From: Saccharum officinarum
Lineage: Eukaryota > Streptophyta > Magnoliopsida > Poales > Poaceae
Assembly: GCA_020631735.1 (NCBI GenBank)
Contig: CM036160.1
Location: 115,426,680 to 115,490,679, forward strand
DNA: 64,000 nucleotides
Direction: 5' to 3'
In this document: piece by piece, positions 39,086 to 49,693 of the stretch
Numbering within the stretch: the stretch's first letter is position 1
Layout of the letters: every line of letters starts with the position of its first letter
The notes under the pieces: model-generated
Told to the model about the DNA's origin: nothing
Seen by the model: only the letters and a program-made list of their open reading frames with translations
Database searches by the model: none
Position numbers and translations under genes: made by a program

Positions 39086-40103
39086 GATGTTGTACTTTGA
39101 AGTGTTTCGTGCTCTTGAGACAGGGGCGCAGTGGGGGACAGGGACAGGGGCGTGATGGGGAACGGGGACAGGGGCACGGTAGACATAATTCTATTCCAAT
39201 CCGATTCTATTCACGTTTGCGGGACGGATGGGTTTGGGAACGAGAGCAACGCCCGAACACATCTCGCGCCCCGCCGTCCGGTGCTAGGAATTCCGTTTCA
39301 ACTTGCATTGGTACCTCAAGGATATGTCGTCCTGGTGGGTTCAGGAGATAGATACTCCTATTGCGGTGTACAAGTACATGCCATTACTCCTCCTGACCGT
39401 GAAAGATCCAAGCGCTGGATCGCTGCCGCTGCACTGCTGCAGCCATTCATATGCGTCTCTACAACCAGCTCCGCAAGATCATAGTATCAGGCATTGCGGC
39501 TCTGGCTATCTTTGGGTAGCTTAGACTGACCGCAGCGCATGCGGTAAATGATCCGGAAAACGCGTTTACAGGAAAGAAATGCCGCACGGGGGTACGCTAC
39601 TTCCTGCGCTATGCAAGCGGACAGACACACCTCTGGTATTTCTAGCGGATGACTGCATCATCCGGTACGTGCCTCACACGGCCGCGTGTCCTGCAGCCAG
39701 AGAGCAAGCGCGTCCGTGCGGGAGGGAGAGAGAGGAGAGAGGTGACATGCAACGCGGGCCCCACTTGTTTAACGATAAAAAAATGTTATAACTCATAAAC
39801 CAAAAAATCAAATTAAATTCCGATTGCACCATTAAATTCGTTTCGATAAATTCTTCAAAACTAGATCTCACATGGATATATTTAGATAAAGTGATAAATA
39901 GCCCCCACAGTGGATAGAGGATGGATGGGTGCGGAAGAATTAGGTATAGAGGAGAGAATTTTAGTGACTAGGATGTATAGAGGATAAATTTAGAGTACCA
40001 CGAGTGCGGATAGCCTTAACGTTGCAGTAATTGTATGTGTGCGCTGGCCAGGCCTAACCTGTTGCTGCACTGTAGCCAGCTCTTCATTTCCAGTTGTAGC
40101 TTA
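39086..40103. other. Intergenic DNA, no gene recognised
   Basis: 39110-39180 is G-rich (GGGGACAGGGGC repeats). 39250-39530 has protein-like composition on the plus strand (RRPVLGIPFQLALVPQGYVVL) but no family I recognise; it could be an exon fragment. The rest is AT-rich. Confidence 0.35.
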
Positions 40104-40718
40104 GGCCCTATTTAGTTTTCACGTAAAAACTTTTTACCTCGTCACATCGAATGTTAGGACACATGTATGGAGTATTAAATGTAGATAAAAAACTAATAGC
40201 ACAGTTTGCATAGAAACCGCGAGACGAATCTTTTAAGCCTAATTAGTCTATAATTAGCCATAATTGCTACAGTAACACACATGTGCTAATGACGGATTAA
40301 TTAGGCTTAATAAATTCATCTCGAGGTTTCCAGGCGAGTTGTGTAATTAGTTTTTTTATTAGTATCCGAACACCCCTTCCGACATCCCATAAAACATCGG
40401 GTGTAAACTTTTGGGGTGTCACATCGGGTGTCACACAAGGGTGTCGCATGGGGTGTTCGGATACTAATAAAAAACAAATTACAGAATCCATCGGTAAACC
40501 GCAAGACGAATTTATTAAGCCTAATTAATCCTTCATTGGCACATGTGTTACTGTAGCACTTTATTGTCAAATTATGGACTCATTATGCTTAAAAGATTCG
40601 TCTCGCAAAGTAGTCGTAATCAATTAATTATTTTTAGTTTATATTTAATACTATATATATGTGTAAAAACATTCGATAGGATAGGGCGTAAACTTTTGAG
40701 GAGGAACTAAACACGGGC
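40104..40718. mobile_element. Foldback MITE of about 615 bp with arms of about 250 bp
   Basis: Left arm GGCCCTATTTAGTTTTC ... ATTAGTATCCGAACACCCC. The right arm is its reverse complement, ending GGAACTAAACACGGGC. Both arms carry the ATTAAATGTAGATAAAA-like, GAGACGAATCTTTTAAGC and GCTACAGTAACAC blocks in mirror order around a centre of about 80 bases. TTA precedes it, typical of Harbinger/Tourist targets, but the right-hand copy is not preserved. Confidence 0.75.
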
Positions 40719-40977
40719 AGCCCCGCAAGTTTTGTTTGCACGCTCATGCCAGAGCCGAGCCTTGTGGAGATCGAAGAAATCAAGCTGTTTCTTCTATGAA
40801 TTTTGTCTTGTCCAACTAGGCTAGGTCACTACTTGATGGCTTGCATAGTTGTACTGGTACGCCGTACTTGGCAGTAACTAGGGTGCAGTACACTTCACTG
40901 CTCTACTCCTACTGTGGTATAGACGTATAATCTCCCTACAAGTACAAGGCGTACTACAATAGTAATACATAGGACTA

Positions 40978-41262
40978 CTCTTCCTCTGTCAAAAAAAAGA
41001 AGAAAAAATTACACGCGTACATATCTCGCTCTTCAAAAGATCAAACCTTACAAAATTTACCAAATAATATATATAAAAAGTATAAATATTTGTCATACAT
41101 AATAGATATTTTAAATTATTTTTATAATAAATAAATATATTTAGGGATATAAATGTTGTTACTATTTTCTATCTACAAATATAGAAGTAGTTCTTTTTTT
41201 TAAAAAAAATATTGACTTCTTGAGAAGCCAGACATATATGTTATTTTTTGTAACGGAGGGAA
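40978..41262. mobile_element. Stowaway MITE
   Basis: Left end CTCTTCCTCTGTCAAAA after TA (40976-40977). Right end TAACGGAGGGAA before TA (41263-41264). AT-rich body, 285 bp. Confidence 0.7.
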
Positions 41263-42099
41263 TACGTGCAGATGGTAAATTGTCATGATCGACAGAACAG
41301 CGTCAAGCTTAACGAACAGTGTTACCGTGTTACGTACCGTTTGCATGTACGCAAGCGTGACGTTCGTTCGTTGTCGAGAGCAGTCAAGCACGCACGGGTG
41401 TGCGTGTGCAATGACGAGGACCTCTCGTTGCTGCACAGGCGGCGCAGGCGTTGCGTTGCATCGTCGGACGACGTGTCTGCATGCGGCAAGCCAGATGCTA
41501 CGATCGAGATTACGGTTGTGGTCGGCAGGCAGGCACACGACGGTATCGGCCGGCACACGCATGCGGCATGCCCATGGGGACATGTCACGTTGCGCCGTAC
41601 GTGACAGCGCGCCGCTGTTAGTACCTGTACTGTACACGCGAGGGGAGGCAATGCCGGCCGGCGTTGCTTGCATTGGCCGTCGCCCGCTTGCATGCGCGCG
41701 CGGGAGGGACCATAGTCCACAGACAGACACGCGGGGAGGCAGCCCGCCGCGTTAACTCCGCTTCGTACCTCCACGCTACGCTGCGCGGTGACACGCGGGC
41801 CCGCCCGGTCGCGCGCGCACCAGCGTCCAGCGCTCCGCCTTCGCCCGGCTCGAGAGGACACTTCAGCAGATCCCACATGCAGGCCATGGTGGTCGTCGTC
41901 GTCGCCGCCGCGCGCGCCGTCGTCGTCTTGGCGCGACGGACACAGATGGATCGGATCCCACATGCATGCATCTCCTAGGCAGGCTGCGAGCGCATGCGTG
42001 CAGAATCCGCGACAGGCAGGCTTCCGGGCTTCAAGGCGCAGGAGATGGCATGCTGGTACGGGCTTAAGCCTGTACAGTACGAGTCGCCCGGCGGTTTAA
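41263..42099. other. GC-rich intergenic DNA
   Basis: 41280-42080 is GC-rich with long overlapping open frames on both strands and many GCATGC/GCATGCAT motifs. No frame has a recognisable domain, so I do not call a gene. It could be the promoter or island of a gene not seen in the window. Confidence 0.4.
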
Positions 42100-42369
42100 G
42101 GCCTCGTTTACGTAGGGGGGGGGCAAATTTTGCATAGTAAATGTCACGTTACATTGTAATAATTTTGTTTTTATTTGATAATAATTGTCCAAATATTGAT
42201 TAATTAGATTTAAAATGTTCGTCTCGTGAAGTACAACAAAACTGTACAATTAGGTTTTTATTTCATCTATATTTAGTACTCCATATATGTGCCGGCATTT
42301 TAATATGACGGGGAATAGGAATTCTGCATAATGAATTTGGTGACCAAACTTTGGTATCTAAACATGGCC
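42100..42369. mobile_element. MITE with GGCC...GTTTA ends
   Basis: Left GGCCTCGTTTACGTAGG, right ...TATCTAAACATGGCC. It contains a TTCGTCTCGTGAAGTACA block shared with the other Tourist/Harbinger-like MITEs. Confidence 0.6.
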
Positions 42370-42530
42370 AAAGCCGGGCACTGTCGCGTAGATACTGACA
42401 CATGCATGCATGTACCAGATGTAGAGAAGGACGGGCAATGCAGCATGTCCGCGACAAGGGACGGATGCTCGAGCTTTTAGGGTTGGTTCCAGTCGGACAC
42501 ACTGTTACGCCTGGTTCGGATGCGCGTGTA

Positions 42531-42760
42531 TTCAGCGTTTAGTTTGGAAATTTTTTTGGGTTTGGCTACGCTATCATTTTCGTTTTTATTTGACAATTAG
42601 TGTCCAATGATAGACTAATTAGACTCAAAAGATTCGTCTCGCGATTTTGAGCCAAACTGTGTAATTGGTAATTTTTTTATCTATGTTTAATATTCCATGC
42701 ATGCATCCCAAGATTCGATGTAATGGGGCGAAAAGAAAATTTTTGGGAACTAAACAGGAC
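42531..42760. mobile_element. MITE related to the 42100 copy
   Basis: Left GCGTTTAGTTTGGAAATTTTT. The right end, reversed, is GTCCTGTTTAGTTCCCAAAAA. The body has AGATTCGTCTCGCGATTTTG and AATATTCCATGCATGCATCC, standard for this group. Ends approximate. Confidence 0.6.
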
Positions 42761-43382
42761 CTATTTAATCCATAGATTCGATGTAATGTGCTCTCTGCAG
42801 CCTGAGGGTTGGGGTGCATGAACTGTGCTGAGGGATGGCCGGATGGGTGAGGCTACGAGTACGAGTAGTGGAGTGCACGGATGGAGAACAGTGCAAGCTG
42901 CCCGCTCATTTCATTACCGGCTAGTCCTATAGCTAGCACAAGCGCACGCGCCGGCCTTGGCCTCTCATCATTTTATTGCATGTCCGTGCACCTGCCTCCG
43001 AATTATCACCGCCATCCCCATATACTCCGCGCCTCTCTTTTACGCACTATTATTGCGTTGCGCCTTTTGACTTTACAGCATCATCCATTGAAGCACCACA
43101 ACCCACAGCAGTAGCAAAACTAATGCACACCATATTGCATATGCTTAGGCCTTAGGGATAGCGCAACGGATCGTGCTGATGATTCTAAGAGAGTAGCTAT
43201 TTCCTCCGTTCCAAAGTATTCGTCTCTCCAATAACTTTGTCTTAAAAAGCATTTCTATCTTTAACCATTAACTCCTATAAGTTTATGTAGTACTCCGTTG
43301 AATCTAAAAACACAAATCTAAAAACTAATGCACACCATTTCTATAAGGTACAAAAACTATAATTTTAAAAGCTTGATAACTA
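42761..43382. other. Intergenic DNA
   Basis: Mixed composition. 43201-43310 looks like a decayed Stowaway arm (TCCTCCGTTCCAAAGTA). I see no gene. Confidence 0.4.
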
Positions 43383-43534
43383 CTCCCTCCGTTGTAAATT
43401 ATAAGTCGTTTGGACTTTTTTGGTACATAGAATTTGCTATGTACTCCGTATCTAGACATATGTTATATCTAGATGCATAGCAAAATTGATGTACTAAAAA
43501 AGTTAAAACGACTTATAATTTGGAACGGATGGAT
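43383..43534. mobile_element. Stowaway MITE
   Basis: CTCCCTCCGTTGTAAATTA at the left and, reversed, ATCCATCCGTTCCAAATTA at the right. TA at 43381-43382 and 43535-43536. The arms are long inverted repeats including AAGTCGTTT / AAACGACTT. 152 bp. Confidence 0.8.
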
Positions 43535-43795
43535 TATATCTATATGAAGCTATACTTTGTGGGAAACTATATCTCTACCAGGTGCAACGATGAGTGAGGA
43601 GGAGGGGAGGGGAGGGTGTTGCAAATTATCTAAGCTATGAAAGTCTCATCATCACTTGGCAAAATGGCTTGGGAAAATGAGGGCTTCAGCAAGAAGGTGG
43701 TTGACAAAAAAAAGCCTTCATTTTTTAAAAAACAAAGGAGAAGCAGCAGCAATCTTCATGTCGGGTGGTTTGTTCGTGCACTACAGGAAAACGCC

Positions 43796-44215
43796 TCTTT
43801 GCCGACTGCTTGTCCCGGTCGGCAAAGGCATAAACCCAGTCGGCAAAGGCTTTGCCGACCGCAAAGCCACGTGGCAGTCGGCAAAGAGCAGTCGGCAAAT
43901 CCTGGGTCGGCAAAGGCAGATTTGCCGACTGCCACGTGGCACACAGTCGATAAATCCTTTGCCAACTGCCACGCCAGCAGTCGGCATAGCCACGTGGCGT
44001 CGTCGGCCCTGACGGCAGGCTTTGCCGACTGCTGGTTCCTCGGCAGTCGGCAAAGATTTTTTTTCAAAAATTGTTTGCCGACGGGTCGCCAGCTCGGCAG
44101 TCGGCAAAGAAAGAAAATATTTTTTTGAAATGTTCTTTGCCGACTGCTTTCGGAGTTGCAGTCGGCAAAGATTTGACCTCTTTGCCGACTGCCTCCCATT
44201 GCAGTCGGCAAAGAC
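43796..44215. repeat. Left subterminal TTTGCCGAC repeats
   Basis: More than a dozen copies of TTTGCCGACTGC or its reverse GCAGTCGGCAAA within 420 bases, many as facing pairs able to form hairpins. The long open frames here on both strands follow from the repeats and are not genes. Confidence 0.9.
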
Positions 44216-44359
44216 TCTGTCCTGGGTTTTTTTTGCCCAGCTGGAAATTTTTTTTGCTTTTGTTTTCTGTTTTCTCGCATCAAAATCCTGCAAAATCACA
44301 AATTATAATCCAATTTCACCAGAAGCACCGGTAGCACCCACTATATCACAGCCTATCTA

Positions 44360-44605
44360 CAGCGTCCTACGGTTGGTCACTATAAGTCGATATAGCGACC
44401 TACGGTAGGTCGCTATAAATATATAGCGTCCAACTTGGACGGTCGCTATAAGTGGCGTCGCTATAAGTTTTAGAGTCCGACCTTACTTATAGCGTCCGAC
44501 CGTTCGACAGTACGTTAAAGATATAGCGACCGACCATTCAACACCAGTTACAAACTTATAGCGACCAATAGTTTGACGCTATATATTATATATCGTCCAA
44601 CCATC
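44360..44605. repeat. ATAGCG(A/T)CC repeat cluster
   Basis: About a dozen copies of TATAGCGACC, TATAGCGTCC or their reverse GGTCGCTATA within 250 bases, in both orientations. The motif is unrelated to the TTTGCCGAC set beside it. It has no matching cluster elsewhere in the element. Confidence 0.75.
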
Positions 44606-44619
44606 AGACGCTATCCATA

Positions 44620-46740
44620 CAAGAAAATAATAACAACATAATTATTCATTAACCTCAGGATGAGTACTAATCATACAATCAATGAACCATATAATTAACA
44701 ATTCCATTTTGGACAATACACAATCATGACAAAGAAGCTCATCATAGCTCACAATTATATTATATCCATAAGCATTTGTCTTACATCTCAATGGTTTACT
44801 TGATATCAGTGAAAATAGCTTACATGATGTAGAGTTGAATCAAGGATCCAAACTGCTAGCAACATTCAGTCTCACACAATGTCACTAACCCTAAAGTTGA
44901 GGTGTGATTAACATAATAAGCCACTTAATTATATCTGCATCCAGGCTGCCTGTAAAGCACAATATGGTTTAGAAAGATTGTCTTATCAAATTTTTTGTCT
45001 GTTTACTTGGTACAAAATATCTGCAAGATGATGTTTTTGACTTCACTCATTAGACTAGAAGTACTATGCAGTTTGGATACATAAGGATCACAGCATATTA
45101 AAAAGTTGACATAACGGACTGCTATTGACTTGTTGCCATTTTTATTTATGGATTGCCAATCCAAAGAAGGCTACATAATTAGGTGCTGGAACTGTAGCCG
45201 CAATAAAAGAAAATACAAATCTTGACTGCCCTGCCTTTGCCCTCTGATCCTAACATCAACAAACATTCATAGATGTGTACAGGGCTGTGGCGAGCATTTG
45301 AAAGCTTACTTACAATGGCAAACTGTACAAAAGACCATCCTTATTTTCTTGCAGTAGTAGCACACAACCAGTCCTAAGTCATCAAATTCTAATGAAAGTT
45401 TATAGGGTTGTCTCTCGTGCTTACCAACTCCTTTGCATCTCATTTTTGCTAGCACACAACCAGTCCTAAGTCATCAAATTCTAATGAAAGTTTATAGGGT
45501 TGTCTCTCGTGCTTACCAACTCCTTTGCATCTCATTTTTGCTACCTCTTTTTTAATGTGGTTAATTTTTGCTTTCTTGAAGCTAAAATTCAGAAGCCAAA
45601 TAAATTAATATATCACTTGCAAAAATAAATTACCAAACCTTGAGATGTCCACATACACTGCAGTAAGTTTGTTGCCTCTTCTCATATGCCCATCAAAAAA
45701 AGTTGGGTTTAATTTCAGTTAGAAAGAAAAAAGAATATATGACTGTACATGTGTGAATCTATTATCATCACACTCCACATGTACATCAATTAGTTAAAGT
45801 TAAAAATCTACTGCCAATAAGTGAATTTCAAAGTTCAGTAAAAAAAGCATCCATACTAGGCTGCTGCTCTGAAGGTTCAGTAAAAAAAAGAAAACAGCTT
45901 GCAGCTTGCTACTTTGCCTGTCGAGTGAATGAAAGCTGTAGGTGCACTAGCTGCCTATGCACTGCTTATACCTGAATGTCGACGGTGGAGGAGCAGCTGC
46001 TGCAGGACTCTGCAATCAAGTAGCCAAATTGCTATGTCTGAATATGGAAGAAGAGCTTTCAACAGTTAGCACTCAAAGAAATATTTTATCTACATATCAC
46101 AATGCAATTCACGGATAGACTCTAAGCATATTTACTCAAGATTACCAAAAAAATAGTCACGGCCTAAGAGGAGTCCTTTTAAATCCAATTTTGGATGCTG
46201 GTGCTAAATACATGGGAAAAGCATGATCTTTGAGTGTTTTAAATCCAGTGAAGGTTCCTAACAACAATACAGTACTACAACAGTTACTATAGATGAAATC
46301 TCATATAAGGCAAAAGTGAAAAGCATGATCTTTGAGTGTTTTTTTACCTTTAAGTGCAGGTGCATGTGCCCTATAATAGATTTCCATATCAGTCATGATA
46401 GAGGCCATAAGTTTTAGCTAAAAAGGATAGAGAATATAGTTGTGAATATAAATATTAGATTACACAGCTGTCTCTAGCACAATGCACATGCAAACCTAAA
46501 GTTTTATGCAGACCTATATTCATACACTCAAGACTGTAAGCAAAGAATGCATACGGCGTATGCATCCTCCAGCTTGATGAGAAAGCCGTTCTTACATAAT
46601 TTTACTTATGTACAGTACTGGCAAGACCAATTTTATAATAACTAACAGTTTCAACAGAGTCATGTAAGTCAATTTTATAATAACTAACAGTACTGATGAG
46701 AAATTGGCTATAGGTCCATGAAGGAATTAATTTCATACCG
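44620..46740. other. CACTA interior, non-coding
   Basis: AT-rich. No transposase or other domain seen. A short direct repeat, CAATTTTATAATAACTAACAG, occurs near 46629 and 46672 with 43-base spacing. Confidence 0.5.
45358..45541 (+). repeat. Perfect 92-bp tandem duplication
   Basis: 45358-45449 and 45450-45541 are identical: both start TAGCACACAACCAGTCC and end CATCTCATTTTTGC. No divergence was found, so the duplication is recent or an assembly effect. Confidence 0.9.
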
Positions 46741-46787
46741 CAAATGTCGTCACACTTGGAACTGGGGAACCTTCACTGGTGTGCGCC

Positions 46788-47273
46788 CTACCTAGCCGCC
46801 GGCCAGAACAATGACCTGCAAAGACAAATAGTAGATCCGACCATGAGAGATGTGAAGCAGTATGAGCAAGAGAGAGACACGAAAAAATTCAACCAAGGCA
46901 AAGGCATTTTGGATCCGGCCATGAGTAATCTCGCTGCCTGCTGCTCCTCGTCGTGGAAGGCACAACGCGCACCCGTGCAGCGGCGGACCAGTGCGCACAC
47001 ACACGAAGGCGGAGGCGGATCAGCTGGATCCATCGTCTGGGCAGCGCGCCCATCCACAATCCCGGGCGCCGTCTGCTGCTTCTTGTCGTCGTCCTCCTCG
47101 TTGGGATCTGCGTGACGCCAGACTTCGAAGAAGGGGATTTGGGCGGTGCCGGTCTTCTCCGCTGTGCTTCGGCTCCGGCCTGACTGCGAGGACATGGCCG
47201 CGCACAAGCGAGCGTGTCCCGGTCACCGCTGGGACCTCCACGGTGCGCACATGCACGCGATGGCGGCGGTAGC
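46788..47273 (-). other. Gene-like GC-rich segment in CACTA, possible exon
   Basis: On the minus strand a 139-codon frame (46788-47207) contains KTGTAQIPFFEVWRHADPNE and is followed by a possible splice region near 46920. Upstream, 47273-47360 resembles a pyrimidine-rich 5' leader. It could be the first exon of the element's own gene or a captured host exon. I do not recognise the product. Confidence 0.3.
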
Positions 47274-47524
47274 TAGGAGAGAGAGAGGGGGAGAAGATGC
47301 CATGGGAGGGTGCGGCTGCAGGCGAGAGACGGGAGAAATGAGATGGGAGGGTTAGGGTTCCTCCATTTTTATTTTGAGCCTAATGCATCTCCACCGTCCG
47401 ATTTGATCTAACGGCGAAGAGTCGCGTGAAGGCCGTTTTGCTGGGCCGAAATGGCCGATTTTGAGACTGTTTTGGCCATTATCGTATAATGTTTTTATTT
47501 TTATTTAAACAGTTGACAACTTTG

Positions 47525-48140
47525 AACAGAAATTTGGGTTACTAAATGATTTCAAATGGAAAAGTCGCCAATACCAATGTTGTAGAACTCATCGATATGT
47601 AAAACTTTTATTTTGGCTAATTCTCCATCCGACTTTGTTTGAATAATTTGAAATTTGAATTTCAAAGTTCAAGAACTTCAAATAGAATTTTTGAATATTA
47701 AACGATTTTAACTGAAAAAGTCATCAACAACAAAGTTGTATAACTCATCAAGATCTACAACTTTTATTTTGGTCATTTCTCCATCCGGCTCTTTTTGAAC
47801 AAAATAAAATTTGAATTTCAAAGTTTGAGAACTTGGAACGGAATTTTTGAATAGAAAATGATTTCAATTGAAAATGTGGTCAACAACAAAGTTGTAGAAC
47901 CAAGCTAGATCTACAACTTTTATTTTGGTCATTTCTTCATCCAACAAAGTGATAGTAACATTGTTCATAAATTTTATATATCTCTCTTATAGTTTCATAA
48001 ACTCTAAGAGAGATGTGTAGATTTTGTGAACAATGTTACTGCTACTTTCTCCGATGGAGAAATGACAAAAAGTAAAGTTGTAGATCTTGACTAGTTCTAC
48101 AACTTTGTTGTTGATGACTTTTTCAGCTGAAATCATTTAC
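47525..48140. repeat. ~156-bp tandem repeat, three direct units and one inverted
   Basis: The block AACTTTTATTTTGG(T/C) ... TGATTTCAA...CAACAACAAAGTTGTA recurs at about 47600, 47758 and 47915. A reverse-complement copy is at about 48060-48140. Units are about 85-90 % alike by eye. Such arrays are common inside grass CACTA elements. Confidence 0.75.
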
Positions 48141-48849
48141 TGCTTCAAAATGTTGCTTGAAGTTGCCATTTTTTGTAATTCATATTTTGTATTGATAAAA
48201 CACAGTCACATGAAAAAATGACATAAGTAATAGCTGTAGCAACACAATAAATGTGTAGAGCATGATTTTACAAAAATTTAGGAAAAAAACCCATCAAATT
48301 TGAAGTTAGTACGAGGGAGAAAGACTAGTTACAAGTTTTAGCATGAGATTAAAAAGAGAAATCACCATGTACGAGGGAGAAAGACTAGTTATCACATGTG
48401 GAGATGTCCAGGTTTTAGCCACCCGACGTCGCCACTTGCTCGAAACTTTCTCAAATTTTTACCACAGCCTCCGCATGCGATGACAAGACACGTCGTCAAG
48501 TTTCGTCATTTTTGGACTCCGTTTCGATTTTATAAATTTAAAAACACTTTTCACGCGCGTGGCTCGGCGTGTTCCGACACCAACACGGTCGAAATTTCAC
48601 GCGAGGCCCCGCACACGGCCTCAACATGCTCCAAACATCATGAATATCATTTTCTGAATCGCCGGATTCCATTATTTCATGTACGTGCAGTTCAAATCTG
48701 GAGCTCCTAGAAAAAAAATCAAAGAAACAGAAAAAATCTACGGAATATAGCAAAATAAATCAAAATGATCCCAAACTTGGAATATATCATGTACTTGCTG
48801 TATCAAGGCAACACAAAAAACTGGGATCGAAAATCAAAAAAAATAAAAA
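48141..48849. other. CACTA right interior
   Basis: A frame at 48396-48710 has the composition of decayed coding or UTR sequence (FLKFLPQPPHAMTRHVV) without a recognised domain. The rest is AT-rich. Confidence 0.4.
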
Positions 48850-49126
48850 TTCTTTGCCGACTGCCAGGGAGGATGGCAGTTGGCAAAGCCTGCGCCTTTG
48901 CGACTGCTGACGGAGTGGCAGTCGGCAAAGGTGACGGTGTGGATGGCGTCAACCATGGCCTGCCTTTGCCGACTGCAATTCTTTGCCAACTGCCTGGCAG
49001 TCGGCAAAGCCAGGCAGTCGGCAAATCCTGCTTTGCCGACTGCAGAACATTCCAGTTGGCAAAGGGACCTCTTTGCCGAGTGTCGAGAAAAAACAGTTGG
49101 CAAAGAAAATTACAGTCGGCAAAGAG
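48850..49126. repeat. Right subterminal TTTGCCGAC repeats
   Basis: About ten copies of the same 9-12 base motif, slightly more degenerate (TTGGCAAAG variants). Together with the left set they define the element as a CACTA. Confidence 0.9.
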
Positions 49127-49146
49127 CCAGTTTCCTTGTAGTGGTG

Positions 49147-49593
49147 GTTCCAGTCGATCCGATTGTCTTGGTCTCGCCGCACTGCTGACTGCGAACATGG
49201 GATCCATAACCGAGGACTAGTAACCTACTATACCATACTGTTGACTACAACTGTTGACTATTAGTACTATACTTATTTCGTTAAATGGCCAAAAAGCGAT
49301 GTGTTTGTGTTGCCTTATTGGAGCACATTCACAGCATAATCAGGGAGGATTTTGACATTCTGAAACTGACGTGCACACACGATAATAGTATAGTAGTAGT
49401 AACATTCACACTAATTGTCACCCGTTGAAGTGACAGGCCAGGGACCTTGCTAGATGTATACCTAGAGTGTAGAAGTGTGTGAGCGGAAGCAAGAGCCTAA
49501 TGAACTTCTAATATGAAAAGAAGAGTCATTGTCATTCAGATGCAGTCGGTTTTGTCTAAAACTTGCTTGTATGATCTCCAACGCCGCCATTTA
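49147..49593. other. Host flank of CACTA up to assembly gap
   Basis: No gene or repeat boundary recognised. The sequence stops at the N run, so its relation to the following copia element is unknown. Confidence 0.5.
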
Positions 49594-49693
49594 NNNNNNN
49601 NNNNNNNNNNNNNNNNNNNNNNNNNNNNNNNNNNNNNNNNNNNNNNNNNNNNNNNNNNNNNNNNNNNNNNNNNNNNNNNNNNNNNNNNNNNNN
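49594..49693. other. Assembly gap, 100 N
   Basis: Exactly 100 N, a conventional gap of unknown size. The 5' part of the copia element to the right is missing from the assembly here. Confidence 0.99.

Larger units (their letters stand above)
43779..49143. mobile_element. CACTA (EnSpm) transposon, non-autonomous
   Basis: The 5365-bp element has termini CACTACAGGAAAACGCC and, reversed, CACTACAAGGAAACTGG. The 3-bp duplication GTG lies at 43776-43778 and 49144-49146. Both subterminal regions are packed with TTTGCCGACTGC in both orientations, the binding repeats expected for TNPA-like protein. I find no TNPD transposase domain, so transposition would need an autonomous partner. The interior contains other repeats and gene-like DNA listed separately. 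Confidence 0.93.

Noticed and set aside
41200..42099. Overlapping 100-210 codon frames in GC-rich DNA
   Set aside because: Present on both strands in all phases with no domain or splice logic; typical chance frames in GC-rich DNA.
43796..44215. CRISPR-like spaced repeats
   Set aside because: Units occur in both orientations with irregular spacing inside CACTA termini in a plant genome; no CRISPR.
43637..44408. Several overlapping 110-175 codon frames on both strands
   Set aside because: They arise from the TTTGCCGAC subterminal repeats of the CACTA; the residues repeat with the DNA motif.
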